Origin: Uloborus plumipes | Lineage: Eukaryota > Arthropoda > Arachnida > Araneae > Uloboridae | DNA length: 64,000 nucleotides | Direction: 5' to 3' | NCBI GenBank assembly: GCA_038373865.1 | Contig: JAXGGA010001602.1 | Coordinates: 62,001 to 126,000, forward strand | Part shown: piece after piece, positions 11,683 through 23,666 of the stretch | How positions within the stretch are numbered: the stretch's first letter is position 1 | How the letters are laid out: every line of letters begins with the position of its first letter | Program-made: the position numbers and the translations under genes | Notes under the pieces: model-generated | The model's database searches: none | What the model saw: the letters and a program-made list of their open reading frames with translations, nothing else | What the model was told of the DNA's origin: nothing

Positions 11683-12973
11683 CCGTAAAATGGGGTTAAT
11701 CGGAACACTTTTCAGCTTTAATTGTAAAAAAAGTAGCTAAAAGATTTTTTTTTAATTTGATTTTTTGGGTAAAAACTTCGGTCTTGCTTTGCTTTTGATA
11801 TTCCAAGCAAAGACAAAACATTTCGAACAGTTATTATTTATATATATAGGAATTTAGGGGTGTTCCGAATCACCCCGCTGATAGGGGTCAATCGGAACAC
11901 ATGTTAAAATTTTTATTTTTTTCAATTTAACCTGTAATAGGTCTCACAAACATGAGTAATATTGATGGGGAAGAATAAGAACAGATAGTTATTGTCAAAT
12001 AAAAATTTATTTTCTATACCAGTAAACGTTTATGATTTGTCAAAATTCAAAATGATTTTGAACTTATGAAAAATTAAAATTAATTTTAAGAAATGCTTTT
12101 GAATTGAAATACAAAGCTGTAACATAAATTGAAGTCACTCATATCGTCCACAAATATGTACTTGTCCTTAAAACTAGCAGTTGTGGCTTGGCTTAAGTTT
12201 TTTCATAACATCTTCTGGGATGAACGCTGCCTTTTCTTTAGTTTCTTGAAATCTCTGGGTTTTGGGGATTGTCCTGTAAGATTTTCCCACTTATTCATCA
12301 CTGTCTGTGTGCTGGACTTTTGCTACATAAAGTCTGTATGACTTTCCCCCATGTATTTTAGGTAAAAAGAAGTCTCCTGGAGCAAAAATCTTTTTAAATC
12401 TGCAACTTTCTGTCATTCTAAGATCTAGTTGCTCACGAGAAGGGATAAACAGTAATAAATCCTTGTTCTTGTCTTGACTAGAAGAATTGGGGTTAGAATC
12501 TTGATTTTTCAAACAGTTTCCTTTAAATAAGTTTGAATTGGAACAACAGAACCAAGTGTTCCGATACACCCCGCAAATTTTTTTCCTATGGCATTTTTCA
12601 GAATTCTTCATTTTTATGACACAATTTTTAAAAAATGTAAATTCTAATGTGGTATTCTGTTGTTCAGATACATGCATAATTGAAACATACCACTCTTAGG
12701 TTTAAAATATAAGAAGGTTTGTACTTACATATGAAGTTTTGCAGTCTATGAAAACGTGATGTTTTCTAGCATTCCACGTGCAGCCCTCCTTATAAGCCAG
12801 TAGCGTTGCCAGATTGACAAAAGTAATTTTTTCCTACTTCCTATGATCTTACCTTTCGAAAAAAAAATCAATGGCGAAAAATACCCAATAGTATATTTAT
12901 GAAGAATTTCTTCGTACGGTCGGGAAGTTTTGTTCCGATTTACCCCGCTGTTCCTATTCACCCCATTTTACGG
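11683..12973. mobile_element. non-autonomous DNA element with TIR-like internal repeats
   Basis: The ends are a 14-bp inverted repeat, CCGTAAAATGGGGT (11683-11696) and ACCCCATTTTACGG (12960-12973), flanked by TA on each side. The motif GGGGTTAATCGGAACAC or its complement recurs inside the element: 11692-11708, 11860-11876, 11884-11900, 12556-12572, and an imperfect copy at 12930-12950. No transposase is recognisable. The open frame at 12291-12677 on the minus strand runs through it but matches nothing known to me. The TA target suggests a Tc1/mariner-type integration, but the superfamily is not established. Confidence 0.72.
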
Positions 12974-12975
12974 TA

Positions 12976-13979
12976 CAACTTAAAAGTTCTGAACCTTTAA
13001 AAGGGACTTAAGTGAAAGACCACAGGATATTTAATTTTTTTTTTCTGCGAATAATCATGGCCTTGGGAATGTTTAAGCTGTGTCCTTCATTTTTACGCTA
13101 TGTATTCAGTAATATTATTACTTTTTTACACTAATTTAAAAAAAAAAATGTTTGAATAAAGCTTAACTTTACTATTACTAATAGTAATTGCAAAAGAATA
13201 TTTCGTGACTAACTCATCCGAATAAAATTTATTATTCATTGTAGTACATTACTAAAGCATTGCGTTTTATATTGTTTTAAACTTTAATTCAGTTTATTTG
13301 ATTCAAAAATAACGTTCCTTTTGATGATTTAATCAACGATTTGCATTTAATATTCTGCTTCATATGTTCCTCCAGAACACTGGTTCATCCAAGTATTTTC
13401 TTAGCAGTTAAAAAACGAAATTGTTGAATTCAGTCAAATGTTGATGAAATGTTTGATTTATTATGTTGCAAATTGTAAAATCATATCGTTTCAAAGAATA
13501 GCGGAGACCATTTCAGGACATTCTGAATTTAATTATATTGGTGTAGAATTCAAAAATATATTTCAAATTTCAAGCATAAATCCAAGTTTTTCCAAGGGAA
13601 AAAGAAATATAAATGTAATTGAGCGAGCTGTGCACGAGAGAAAAACTTGTGTTTTCTGCACATTTTGATATCCTCTTTGTTAGCGATGGTCAGAAATTTT
13701 ACATTAGAAACTTTTTGTTTTGACTGTCATCTATTTTAAAAACTACTGTATTTTTTATGGATTCGATATACTTCACATATTTTCAAACAATATTTTAAGC
13801 TTTTTCTTCAGTTTTAGTAATTATTTAAATCATTTTTGAAATCATCACAGACCTTTGGAGCTGGAAATCCGACTGAAAGCATATTCTGTTATGTAGATGT
13901 GCATATTGAGCAACTATATGTAGAAAACTACAGATAAGATAGTAACAATTCTAGTTTGAACGGGAAACGAACGCTCACT
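12976..13979. repeat. flank duplicated behind the second receptor gene
   Basis: The stretch 13180-13435 matches 18410-18660 in order. Both show a TTTCGTGA phrase, AAAATTTATTATTCATTG, AATTCAGTTTATT, and a final TCAAGTATTTTC or TCAAGTATCTTC. This is non-coding and marks the tandem duplication that produced the two receptor copies. The remainder holds no gene. Confidence 0.65.
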
Positions 13980-14725
13980 TATAAGCCATGTAATGGAGGA
14001 ATAAAAACTTTTTATCACTTATATGATGAAAAAATAAAAAATGTATTTTGTAAAAAGTAATAATAATGTTGTGTAGTTTTTCTGAGCATCCAAACGTTGA
14101 GCAATAATGTCGATCTAGAGAAATGTTTAAAAGTGGTAAAATGCATTAATAAAAGTCTTTCATCATTCATATGATCACGGAGTTTTACATTACAACGTCT
14201 CCTCATTTATGTGATCAAAAATTATGTGCATTAAAACATATGCAGAAAAGACATGCATAATAAAATGTATTTGTGAGATACTATAAAAATTGGACATTAT
14301 TTACTAGTAATGCGCATATAAACTTTACGTAATGATGTCGATAAAGTCAAACATTTAGAAATGGTAAAATGTATCAATAGAAGTGTTTCCCTATTCATGG
14401 TATTACGGATGTTTATATTAGAAACTTTTCATCATTCAGCGTAGAAATGTTTCATTTATGTGATTTTGAAAATATTACATGGATTTTAGAAATACTATAA
14501 TAATTGAACGTTTTTACTAAATATGCAGGTGCAAAGTTGACGCAACAATGTGGACCAAAATAAATTTAGAAAAGATAAACCCATGAATAGAAGTGTTAAA
14601 GCATTTATATGATCACGTAGATTTATGTTAAAAAATTTTCTGCGTTCATCATGGAAATATTTCATCATTTGTGGTAATGCAGAAAATACGTAAAAGCGTT
14701 GTGGTTTAATTTTTTCACTTGGCAT
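13980..14725. repeat. about three diverged tandem copies, 210-230 bp each
   Basis: Each copy contains GGTAAAATGCATTAATA-like sequence (near 14135, 14362, 14573), then GAAGTGTTT, TATGATCACG and a TTTCATCATT phrase, and starts with TTACTA..ATGC. Spacing is about 227 and 211 bp. No coding potential is seen. Confidence 0.6.
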
Positions 14726-15280
14726 TTTGTACGTATGGAAACTGAAAATAATATTTATTACCTACAACAAAATTCGCAATCATTAAAAATACGCTTTGTG
14801 ATTTTAATCAAGTGTAGAAGATTTTCATTTTCATCGACTTGGTGGCATCAGCAATTCTTGCTCTTGTAATTCAGCGGCAAAAACAGCTGAATATTTATTT
14901 TCAAAATTGTTAAATACTGTCTATTTTTTTTATCGAACGACCTTCCTCGCATTTGCGCATACCTGAGGTCTCTTCTGATTTTCCAAAACAGGGGGAAAAA
15001 GCAAAGCAACATTCAACCAGGAAGTAAAAACTGAAAGCACCGACGTCTCCTAACCCATCACTCCTGTTTCAAATGGAAGCGTTCATGACTGCCAGGCGCG
15101 CCATTCGAGGTTGGACATTATTATAATGCATTTTGCAATTCATTCACGATAAAGGGTTATTTATTTGAAATGATTCAGTGGAGAAACATTTTTTTTAAAT
15201 GAAACAAATAAATGAAATAAAAGGAAAAAACAAGTTTTTTAAATACATTTCCTAAGTCAGAAACGCAAAATATACGAATC
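14726..15280. other. upstream region of the intact receptor gene
   Basis: A less AT-rich patch at 14935-15115 may hold regulatory sequence, but no specific promoter element can be assigned. No gene seen. Confidence 0.35.
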
Positions 15281-16465
15281 ATGAAGCACGTTGAAAGAAA
15301 GAGAAAAGTTCATTTATTGAAAAAGAGTGCCTCAAATCGAAATATTCGTGAATGGAAATATTATACGATTAGCTTTTGTTGTATTGGTATTGACATCAGT
15401 TCTAAAAAAAGTCCGTCAAGTTTAGTAAAATGGAGAAACAGAATGTTTTTGGGGGCATTCTTGCTCTCATGTACTCTAAATCTACTGTCTTTGATAAGCT
15501 CTTTTGCATTCTCTAAGTATTCTAATTTTTTTGGCATGTTGATACTTGCAATTTCCTATGTATTGGGATTCTTTTTATGGTATAACATGTATTCTAAGAG
15601 AGGAAGATTGAAAAAGTTGCTGCAAAAGCTCCATAGACTCACAAATGGTGAAATTTTAAATCCAACTTCAAGCGAATTCTTTGTAGCAAAAATTCTGATT
15701 GATACATTGAAAAGTGTCGTTGTATTCCTACCTTTTGCATTTTCTGGCTCTGTCACTTACGTAGTAAATAATCACGATCAACCTTTTGTTTGCTCTGTAG
15801 CTCACTTTGGATTCAGCGATTGCACCAAAACGAGTACCGATAATGTTTTAATCTTTGCTATATCTTTCATAAAATACATTGAAATACCATTCCTTCATTT
15901 GTTGACGACGCTTTTCTTCTCTGAACTATGTTACAAAATTTGTTTGTTACTTTTAATCTATAAGAAGATGATTAAACAGAGAAGAACTGGCAGCTATTGG
16001 TTTCTCAAAATATATACAGAAATTGCGGAATGCATTAAAGAACTGCAAGATATTTTCTCCAAACCTTCATTTTTTGTCCTGTTTGCATTTACTCTCACTC
16101 TATTTTACAATTTTTATTTCCTTGTAAAATCCTTGAAGTTTGATAAATACAGTCTTGTGCATGCGTCATTGCACACATTACCTTGTCTATTGCATCTTGT
16201 TATGATTATCAGCTTCGGTTCCCAAGTAACTATAGAGCTGCACAACAATCAAATATTTTTTGCTAACATATATGAAAAAATGAACATTAAAATTGAATAT
16301 GGTTTAGCTAAACAGAATTCTTTCTTTATTTTGATGAAAAATTTGAAGAATCTCACTCCATCAACTGCATCAGTCTGCAATATGTTTTACATCAAGAGAC
16401 AGCTTTTGTTAACCTTTTTTGCCTCATTTATAACATATGGATTGATGTTTTTGAACTTTAGTTAA
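15281..16465 (+). CDS. gustatory-receptor-like 7-TM chemoreceptor (intact)
   Basis: A single uninterrupted frame of 394 aa. The basic N-terminus is followed by REWKYYTISFCCIG and about seven hydrophobic segments (approximate residues 50-70, 80-100, 145-165, 200-225, 265-290, 300-325, 365-390), the topology of an insect or chelicerate gustatory/odorant receptor (7tm_7). The most conserved stretch against the broken paralogue is FSKPSFFVLFAFTLTLFYN. The C-terminus ends TYGLMFLNFS, close to the family motif TYhhhhhQF but with Asn for Gln. Such proteins are ligand-gated cation channels in sensory-neuron membranes; the ligand cannot be read from sequence. The ATG is chosen because the paralogue starts at the corresponding place. 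Family membership rests on topology, length and the C-terminal motif, so it could be a divergent 7-TM protein of another type. Confidence 0.75.
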   Translation: MKHVERKRKVHLLKKSASNRNIREWKYYTISFCCIGIDISSKKSPSSLVKWRNRMFLGAFLLSCTLNLLSLISSFAFSKYSNFFGMLILAISYVLGFFLWYNMYSKRGRLKKLLQKLHRLTNGEILNPTSSEFFVAKILIDTLKSVVVFLPFAFSGSVTYVVNNHDQPFVCSVAHFGFSDCTKTSTDNVLIFAISFIKYIEIPFLHLLTTLFFSELCYKICLLLLIYKKMIKQRRTGSYWFLKIYTEIAECIKELQDIFSKPSFFVLFAFTLTLFYNFYFLVKSLKFDKYSLVHASLHTLPCLLHLVMIISFGSQVTIELHNNQIFFANIYEKMNIKIEYGLAKQNSFFILMKNLKNLTPSTASVCNMFYIKRQLLLTFFASFITYGLMFLNFS

Positions 16466-16619
16466 CTTTGTTGTTATAGTTGGACCATCAGTAGGAACTC
16501 CAGTAAAATCTATTTTTTTTGAATAGAATTTTAAAACTTTGCTACTGCTTTCGAATAAGAAAAAAATGTGAAGAACCCTAAAACTCTGAAAGCATTGTTC
16601 TTGGAGATATGTTCTAGAT

Positions 16620-17302
16620 CAGTGATTCCCAACCTTTTTGAGCTCATTGCCCCCTTCAAGACGCTGACTGACACCTATCGCTCCCCCCTTTTTCCTCGAA
16701 AAAACCATAAACTAGCGCAAGTGAACATCAATATTATTAAAAATATAAGTACCTAACTTTAATTTGAACTACAACGCATGCAATAAAACAATTATAACCA
16801 ATCAATTTTAAACTAAAATATTGATAAATAAATAAAATACCTTTATTTTTTTTTCTTTCACAAAGTGAACTGCCATAAGCATTTGAAGGGTAGCATTTAA
16901 CTAGGATCATCAACGTACTTTTCAAAAAACAGAAGTGCATTTTTCTAGAAATTATTTTCTTTTCTACACTGGAATCTGGGGGAATTAAAATCATTAAAAC
17001 TATTAATTTGAAGGAAAATAAATTGAAAGTCTGAAAATTCATAAACTTGCAATGAATGACAAAGTACTTCCTAAGGTACTTCCGAGGTGTAAGGAGGAAG
17101 CTCTTGAACTTTAATTTGTTTCTTTTTTAACTTGTGATTGTCTGAACTCTGAATAACAGGTCTCGTATATGCTTACAATTTCGGTTTTTGCTACTCTTTT
17201 ATTACTACTGTTTTCTCTTCTAAATACTCATCGTCCTCATATCGTCCCTTAAGAATTTACCGCCCCTTTTGGGAGCGATCGGCCGCAGGTTGGGAACCAT
17301 TG
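16620..17302. mobile_element. non-autonomous hAT element with perfect 8-bp TSD
   Basis: The left end is CAGTGATTCCCAACC and the right end inverts to CAATGGTTCCCAACC. The exact 8-bp duplication TTCTAGAT stands at 16612-16619 and 17303-17310. The ends are of the CAGTGGTTCCCAACC class known from many animal hAT elements. The body (683 bp) has no intact transposase. A second copy lies at about 42851-43532. Confidence 0.95.
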
Positions 17303-17682
17303 TTCTAGATCATGACGTATTGATCAAAGAAATTTACGTCGGAGCAAGAATAACGCAAGTCGGAGCTTGCGTTAACAGAAATTTCTGTTAACGCAAGTTT
17401 GTTACTATTTATAAGTACAATTTCTTTAAAAAACGAAAAGAAAATCATTAAAATTTAATAAGTAAATGAATGTTTTTTTCTGTTTGTCCTCTAACTGATG
17501 AGAATTTTAATCAAATTCAACTTCAATGGTTTTCTTTCGTAATTTTGTTTCATGATTCTTATGTATTTTATTTTGAATTCGAGAATTACCCCAAATTTAT
17601 CTCTCCCTCCCTTTTTTTTCTCTTTATAAAAATAAACAAATTAAAACGTCTAACTTTTTGCAACCCCCCCCCCCCTTTTTTT

Positions 17683-17936
17683 GCACATCGTAAAAAGAAA
17701 TTGTAGAAAATCTGTTGTTTTCACAGTATAATACAGCTTATTTTATAGTAACAAACTGTAAAAGTTGTTTGTTTTACAGCAATGAACTGTAAAATTTCTA
17801 ATTTTACACTAATAAACTGTAAAAGTGCTAATTTTACAATTTTATTACTGTGCATTTTACAGTTTTATACTGGAACCTCTGCTGCCAGTATTATACAGTA
17901 AAAACAATTTTTTATTTTTTGCAGTGTAACATAAAG
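17683..17936 (-). mobile_element. MITE of the TTTACAGT family, copy 1
   Basis: Ends TTTATTTTTTGCAGTG followed by TA, with TGCCAGTATTATACAGTA near its right side and repeated AATTTTACA / TAAACTGTAAAA units inside. It lies in the opposite orientation to the copies at 19751, 23667 and 37623. The left border is approximate. Confidence 0.65.
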
Positions 17937-19750
17937 ATAAAAAAAAAAAAAAAAAAAAAAAAAACGATTTTTTTTTCTTTGAATAGCTTTAAAGAGTTTT
18001 AAATATTTCTATGGGCGAAAGTTTAAACATTTTCTCTACGAAACTAATACCGCTAAGAATAAGTTTTTGCGCAACCTTTTGAAAAATTCTGGGATTTCTA
18101 ATTAGGATTTGAATTCCTAGCTCTTGTATGTAAAAAATGCTTTGGTCAAAAAAACAAACCAAAAAGTTTTGTGTGAATTTAATATTGGTTAGGAAATTTC
18201 TGGATTACAGTTCAAAAGTTCTAAAGTTTGAAATGTTTTATTAAAAAAATCCGAAAGTCACTTAATTTTGTATATAAATAATTATTTATCTGGTAATACT
18301 TAAGTCACGTTCTATTTTTAATTGTTGCTTACTTGCAATAATGAAAATTATTGCAATCACTAAAAAATTGTTTTTATGACATTTTACTTAAAAAAGAAGA
18401 AAATTGTTACTTGATGTAAATGCTTATTTCGTGATTGATCAGTCTGTATAAAATTTATTATTCATTGCAATAGTCTACTAAAATACTTTCTTCATATTGG
18501 TTCGGTTTATAATTCAGTTTATTCCATTCATTTTTTTTCTTTTTTCATTTTAATCGATTATTTACGTTGATCATTCTGTTACACCTATTTTACTAGGATG
18601 GTAATTGATTCAAGTATCTTCGTTGCAGTTGCAAAAAGGGGCTATTGAATTATAGTCAATATGAGACACGAATTTTAGTTACGCAGTCACGATAGACTTA
18701 GTAATAAATTATTTTGCTGCGTTTTTCGTAACTTATAAAGTCATTTTTTTAGAGAACATATGAACTCTTTTTCGGAAATTTTGAGTTTAGTTAAACTGAT
18801 AAATTGTTCAAAAATATGATTTGAATTGCTATTTTTCTTATAAAGAAGGAAGAAAGAAAAAAGCTACACGTATTTCAGTAGGCTACGTAAAGTGCAATTT
18901 GAGAACAATTGTTTTTTTTATCCATATGAGGTTTGCCATGTTTCTGAATAGTCGTTTGAACTTTTCGTTTAGTTTGATTTCTCTGAAATATTTTTCTCCT
19001 TGTTTGAAATTTTTATGAATTCTTTTTAGCTGGCTACTGACTAAAAAAGACAAATTTCCTTACGTGGATTTATGTGAAACTAACTATACATGTAAAGTTA
19101 TAATTAGATAATGAAGTTCTAGACTCTTTTTCTCCATAAATGTCACACAGAAGATATTTTAGAAGCCGTGCAACACATAAATACAAATTTTTTATCATTT
19201 GTAATATGTATTTTTTCAGATCCTATCGATGCTCAGAAGTGGCTATACTGCCATGCAATGCACAAAAGTCGTATCTGCACTTTTTGGCAAAATTGAGTTA
19301 TTGTCACCAGGTGGCTCTTTGTAACTTATTTTATCCAAATGCAATGTTTTATGGTCATTTGAGAACGGAAAATATTTTTTAAAAAATCAGAAAAAGTACC
19401 TCCTGAATCAAACACATGGAGGCGCAAAACTTTAAACAGCAATATCTCTGTTGAGATCGTCTGCAGATACCAATCTTGCACGGCAGTATAAATGTCCAGC
19501 TGATATTTTAAAAAATAGTTCATGTATTGCATCAGTAAAGTAATTATGGAAGTAGAAGAAATTTTTGAATGAACTATATTACTGCTTTACCTTAACCAAT
19601 AGTTGTTGCTACGTAAAATCTCCAAAACGATAATGCCGATGATGTCATGAAAGAAATCCGCTAAAGTGACACATCATTATTTACTTGTTGAAGAAAATGA
19701 CTGTGTTATATACTTTGTTTCATATTTACGAAACACGACATGGATTACTA
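17937..19750. other. intergenic; contains the duplicated receptor 3' flank
   Basis: A poly-A run lies at 17940-17964. The stretch 18410-18660 is the counterpart of 13180-13435 (see there). Otherwise no gene seen. Confidence 0.45.
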
Positions 19751-20144
19751 CACCGCAAAAAAAAAGCTGTTGCTTTTACAGTGTAATTCTGGCAGCTGAG
19801 ATTCCGGTTTAAAACTGGAAAAGCACAGTAATAAACTGTAAAACGAGCTATTTTACAGTTTATCACTGTAAAACTAGCAATTTTATTGTAAAACTAGCAA
19901 TATTACCATAAAATAAGTTTTATTATACTGTAAAAACAACAGTATAATACTGGCAGCAGAGGTTCTAGTTTAAAACTAAAATGCACAGTAATAAACTAAG
20001 AAACTAACAATTTTACAGTTTATTACTGTAATCTAGCAGTTTTACCGTCTACTACTGTAAAATTAGTAATTTTACAGTTTATTACTGTAAAATAACTGTA
20101 AAATTAGCTGCATTATATAGTAAAAACATTTATTTTTTACAGTG
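19751..20144 (+). mobile_element. MITE of the TTTACAGT family, copy 2
   Basis: TA-flanked (19749-19750, 20145-20146). It begins CACCGCAAAAAAAAAGCTG and ends TTATTTTTTACAGTG, an imperfect inverted repeat. Inside, the unit TTTACAGTTTATTACTGTAA, itself palindromic, alternates with TTAGCAATT, and GGCAGC.GAGGTTC.AGTTT recurs. No coding capacity. Confidence 0.78.
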
Positions 20145-20146
20145 TA

Positions 20147-21319
20147 CTTTCAAAATTCCAGAATTATTTTATTAGCAAAATATTCAAAATAAAAATGATT
20201 CAATATTAATTTTTCGTTATCAGCGGAAATTTTTTCCCCGAATCCTTATCTGCATTTTCAACTAGAAACAATGGCACTCAGTGCAAGTTCGATAGATTTA
20301 TTTCATTTGCGAGGGAGAGAGTTCTTGTGATTTTATTATTTTTTCTTTTTCTGTGCTAAAACGTTGGATAGTAACAGGTAAGAAATGCTGTATTATGTGT
20401 CTTATTACTGCACTTTTACATGTTGAGATATTTTCTAAAATTATTTCAAATTTGAATTCCTATGTGTTGAACTAACGCAGTTATAAAGTATTTTTCTTGA
20501 TTATCACAAAACTGCCGGTACTTAAAGCAGAGAATTACGTACTCGTTTCAGGATAAGTTTTTTCCCTTCTCAGTTGCATCTACTAAATTATATACTCATT
20601 TTGTATAATTATACAGTTTTTCCGAGATAGATCTTTACCATTTTAAGCATTAATAACAAAAGTAGTTGCAAGTGAAAAGAAAACTGAAATGCTGTGTGCT
20701 GCAAAAGAATTAAAAAAATCTATGTTTTAAAATTTTTACAGTACCGTTAAGGTAGTTGTACATAAATTCCCTTTAGGTGTGACAGGGAGGATTAAATCGG
20801 ACGATTGCTAGCTGCGCTCTTTAATTTAAAACGGATGTACCAGAAACAACTAGAAGAAAAAAACCCTTATATTGCTTTATTATTTTTCAGAACTATGCCT
20901 ATAATAATAATGTAAAATCTACTCATCAAACAATAGCCCAAACCGATTTCTCCATACTCTCAAGAACATAATCATTAACACTTCTATCCATAGAAAAAAA
21001 GTAATAGTGTTCGTTTTGGTGTTATTGAGAATCCCGACTTACACAATAGCCTAAAGGATTGCGAGTGGCTTCCACGGTTTTCGACGTTGATAAGAATTTT
21101 ATTCCAGTAAGAGTCGCCAACAGAAGAAAAAAGTCGAAAATGTATGGATAGATCACAGGTGTTAATTGCGTCAACCGAAGAATGAATTCCTATGCGACTG
21201 TGTCTTCTGAATCTTTATCACCTAAACTAATTGAAAAAGCAATATTGTTCATAAGCCCGAAAAAGTGCTGTACAATATTGTTCATCGCCCGAAAAAATGC
21301 TGTAAAAAGATTAGTAGAA
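20147..21319. other. intergenic DNA
   Basis: No gene recognised. The part close to 21180-21320 may be upstream pol sequence of the adjacent retrotransposon remnant. Confidence 0.35.
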
Positions 21320-22215
21320 CACTTCAGACAGGTGCTTTCATCTACATCCGATGATACTGGCCGATCATGATACCGGAGATCATCCACTTACTAAGCAGTG
21401 CCCGAGAAGATTAGGAACAGGTTGAAAGCCGTCTGAAAGACATGCAAGTGAACGTCATCATTTAACCCCATCCAGTCATTGTGCTTTTCCCGTTGTCTTG
21501 GTCCAAAAAAAAAGAGGGATTCACTACATTTTCTGCCGATTGCTGGCGGCTGGAATGATATCAATAAGAAAGACAGTTAGTTTACCCTTTTCCAAGGCAC
21601 ACACACACACACACACACATTTTTTGACACATTGGACACCCTTTCTGAAACCCAGTAGTTTTTAACGCTGTACTTGAAGAGCAACTTGGCAGGTAGAGTT
21701 CGTAGAGGTAGACTCTGAGGATCGGAAGAACACGGTGTTAACACCAAAACAAGTCTTATGGCTGTTTACAGTGATGACCTCTAGCCTTTGAAATACACCA
21801 GTCACGTTCAAGCGTCTGATGGAAGCAGTTTTACAGGAACTCTCTTAGGAATTCTTTCTGGTCTACCAGGATGATATTGTCACGAAAGGCAGTTTAAAAG
21901 CATTTAACTGATTTTAGGAAAGTTCCGTAGAAGATTAAGTTACCCAACTTTGCAGTTAAGACCATCCGAATGCGACTTGTTCCGTTGACAGGTAAAATAC
22001 TTTGACTTATCAGATCTGCCGAATTTGGAATTGAAGTCGTTTCGAAAATGTCCATCAGCTTCATGGTCTCTGCAAATACAATAGGAAAAAATTGTACATT
22101 GCATCAACTGAAAGAGGCTTTGACAACAACCTTTATCCTGTCACATCATCAACCAGAAAAATCCTTTATCATTGACACTGCTGCCAGCCGCGAAAGCATT
22201 TGAAAAATTGGGTAA
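21320..22215 (+). pseudogene. decayed Ty3/Gypsy reverse transcriptase and RNase H
   Basis: The order of family motifs is visible across several frames: S.SDDTGRS (near 21340), PRR (21400), a KKKxGxxxxF stretch with the following RRL region (21505-21550), D/TLS (21635), VEVDSEDR (21715), NTPVTFKRLMEAVLQEL (21795-21845), VYQDDIVTK (catalytic YxDD box, 21860-21890), then LHQLKEALTTTFILSHHQPE and SFIIDTAAS (RNase H start, 22100-22190). Multiple frameshifts and stops separate them. No LTR, gag or integrase was recognised nearby, so this is an old fragment. Confidence 0.9.
21600..21620. repeat. (CA)n microsatellite
   Basis: About ten CA dinucleotides, located inside the Gypsy remnant and therefore younger than it. 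Confidence 0.95.
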
Positions 22216-23666
22216 ATTCCTAGTTATGGTCTATGTACTGTCAATATCAAGTTCGTTATTGATATTCCAGGAACACCATTAGTGGATTTTTAAAATAGAA
22301 TCTTTCAAGAACACCTTCACCACTTTTTTTTATAGATATGTTTTTATCTACAGTGTGATTTAAAATTTTAGTATTTCTTTTTGTCACTAATAGTGAATTT
22401 TGTGCTATTAGATGTTTTTGCAGCACCTACACTATTTAACTTTTTTTCTGTCGTACTTGTATATTTTTTCCATTTAATTAGATACAACATTTCAAACTAA
22501 TATGTACCCATAACTAGTTAATTAAAAGTATAAGTATTTTAGTTATGGTCCCACATGACCACGAATAATTTTTTGGGCATTCTTATTCAAAATTATTATT
22601 TCGAGTTAATGATAAAACATGAGGTAAATTTGACAAACGATAAAAGAAAATTGCAGCAAGAGAGGAACAGTTTTATTTTGTCTTATTATTTTTTATTTAC
22701 AATTATTTTTTTGTGTTGTTGTTGTTCAGGCGAACCGATTTATCAGTCATCAATTCTCTAATTTTAATGCTGACCGAATCGGTTAGTCCAGATGCTTTAA
22801 ACTTTATTATATTGTTAGAAAAATAAGTGCTTTAATGCTGTTAAATATTTTGGCTATTACCAGTTTTAGTATGCTCATAACCAAATTAAAAAACAAATAA
22901 ATAACTATGCTTATAACCAGTCATTTGCATTAAATAATATTTATATATATGAAGCCGAAGTTGAAACTGAATTCTAAAAGAACTCATGTTTTCATTTATA
23001 TTCCGTAAGTTTAAGCTTTTTATTTACTTCAAAATCTAAAATGCAAAATGTGTTTATTTTAATTAATGAATAGCACAGAACTTAACTAAATGTGCAAGTA
23101 AACAAAGCTCCAAAAGGATTATTACATCAGTGCTCATAATATGTGTACAAGTAATTCAGGCGCTAATGGATAACAAATTAACTATTCTGATATTTTAATG
23201 AGAAATGAGTAAATTACGTATGCGAAAGTTATTCTAATAAAAATAAATATTTTGCTTGGTTAGCAGCACTTAAAATAAACTCGATCGCAATACTCCAAGC
23301 AGTAATTTGAATAAAAGTACTGAAAAGAGCTCAGATCTCTACGTTTACGCAAATAATTAAATTCTGCAATCTTTAAACTTTTCTTTTGCATTAATTCATT
23401 GATTCTAACTACATGCAGCTTACACACAAGAATCAATACAACTGACACTTAGATGTATAGGGCGATAGCTCGAATGTTTACGAAATGGTTAGTTATTTTT
23501 GGGGGACAACTAATTCATTACAATCATTCATAGAATTCCTAATTCATAGGAAATTGCTATTTATATAATACTTTATGATTGTTTTTTATTTAAGCTGAAA
23601 CTTGCTATATAAATAAACTAAAAATTCTGATGAAATAAATTGATCATATTTACCCAAAAAATACTT
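22216..23666. other. AT-rich intergenic DNA
   Basis: No gene supported. The 68-aa frame at 22555-22761 and the 62-aa minus-strand frame at 23260-23448 have no recognisable features. Confidence 0.4.

Noticed and set aside
12291..12677. 128-aa minus-strand open frame
   Set aside because: Lies wholly inside the TIR element at 11683-12973, shows no domain, and crosses one of its repeated motifs.
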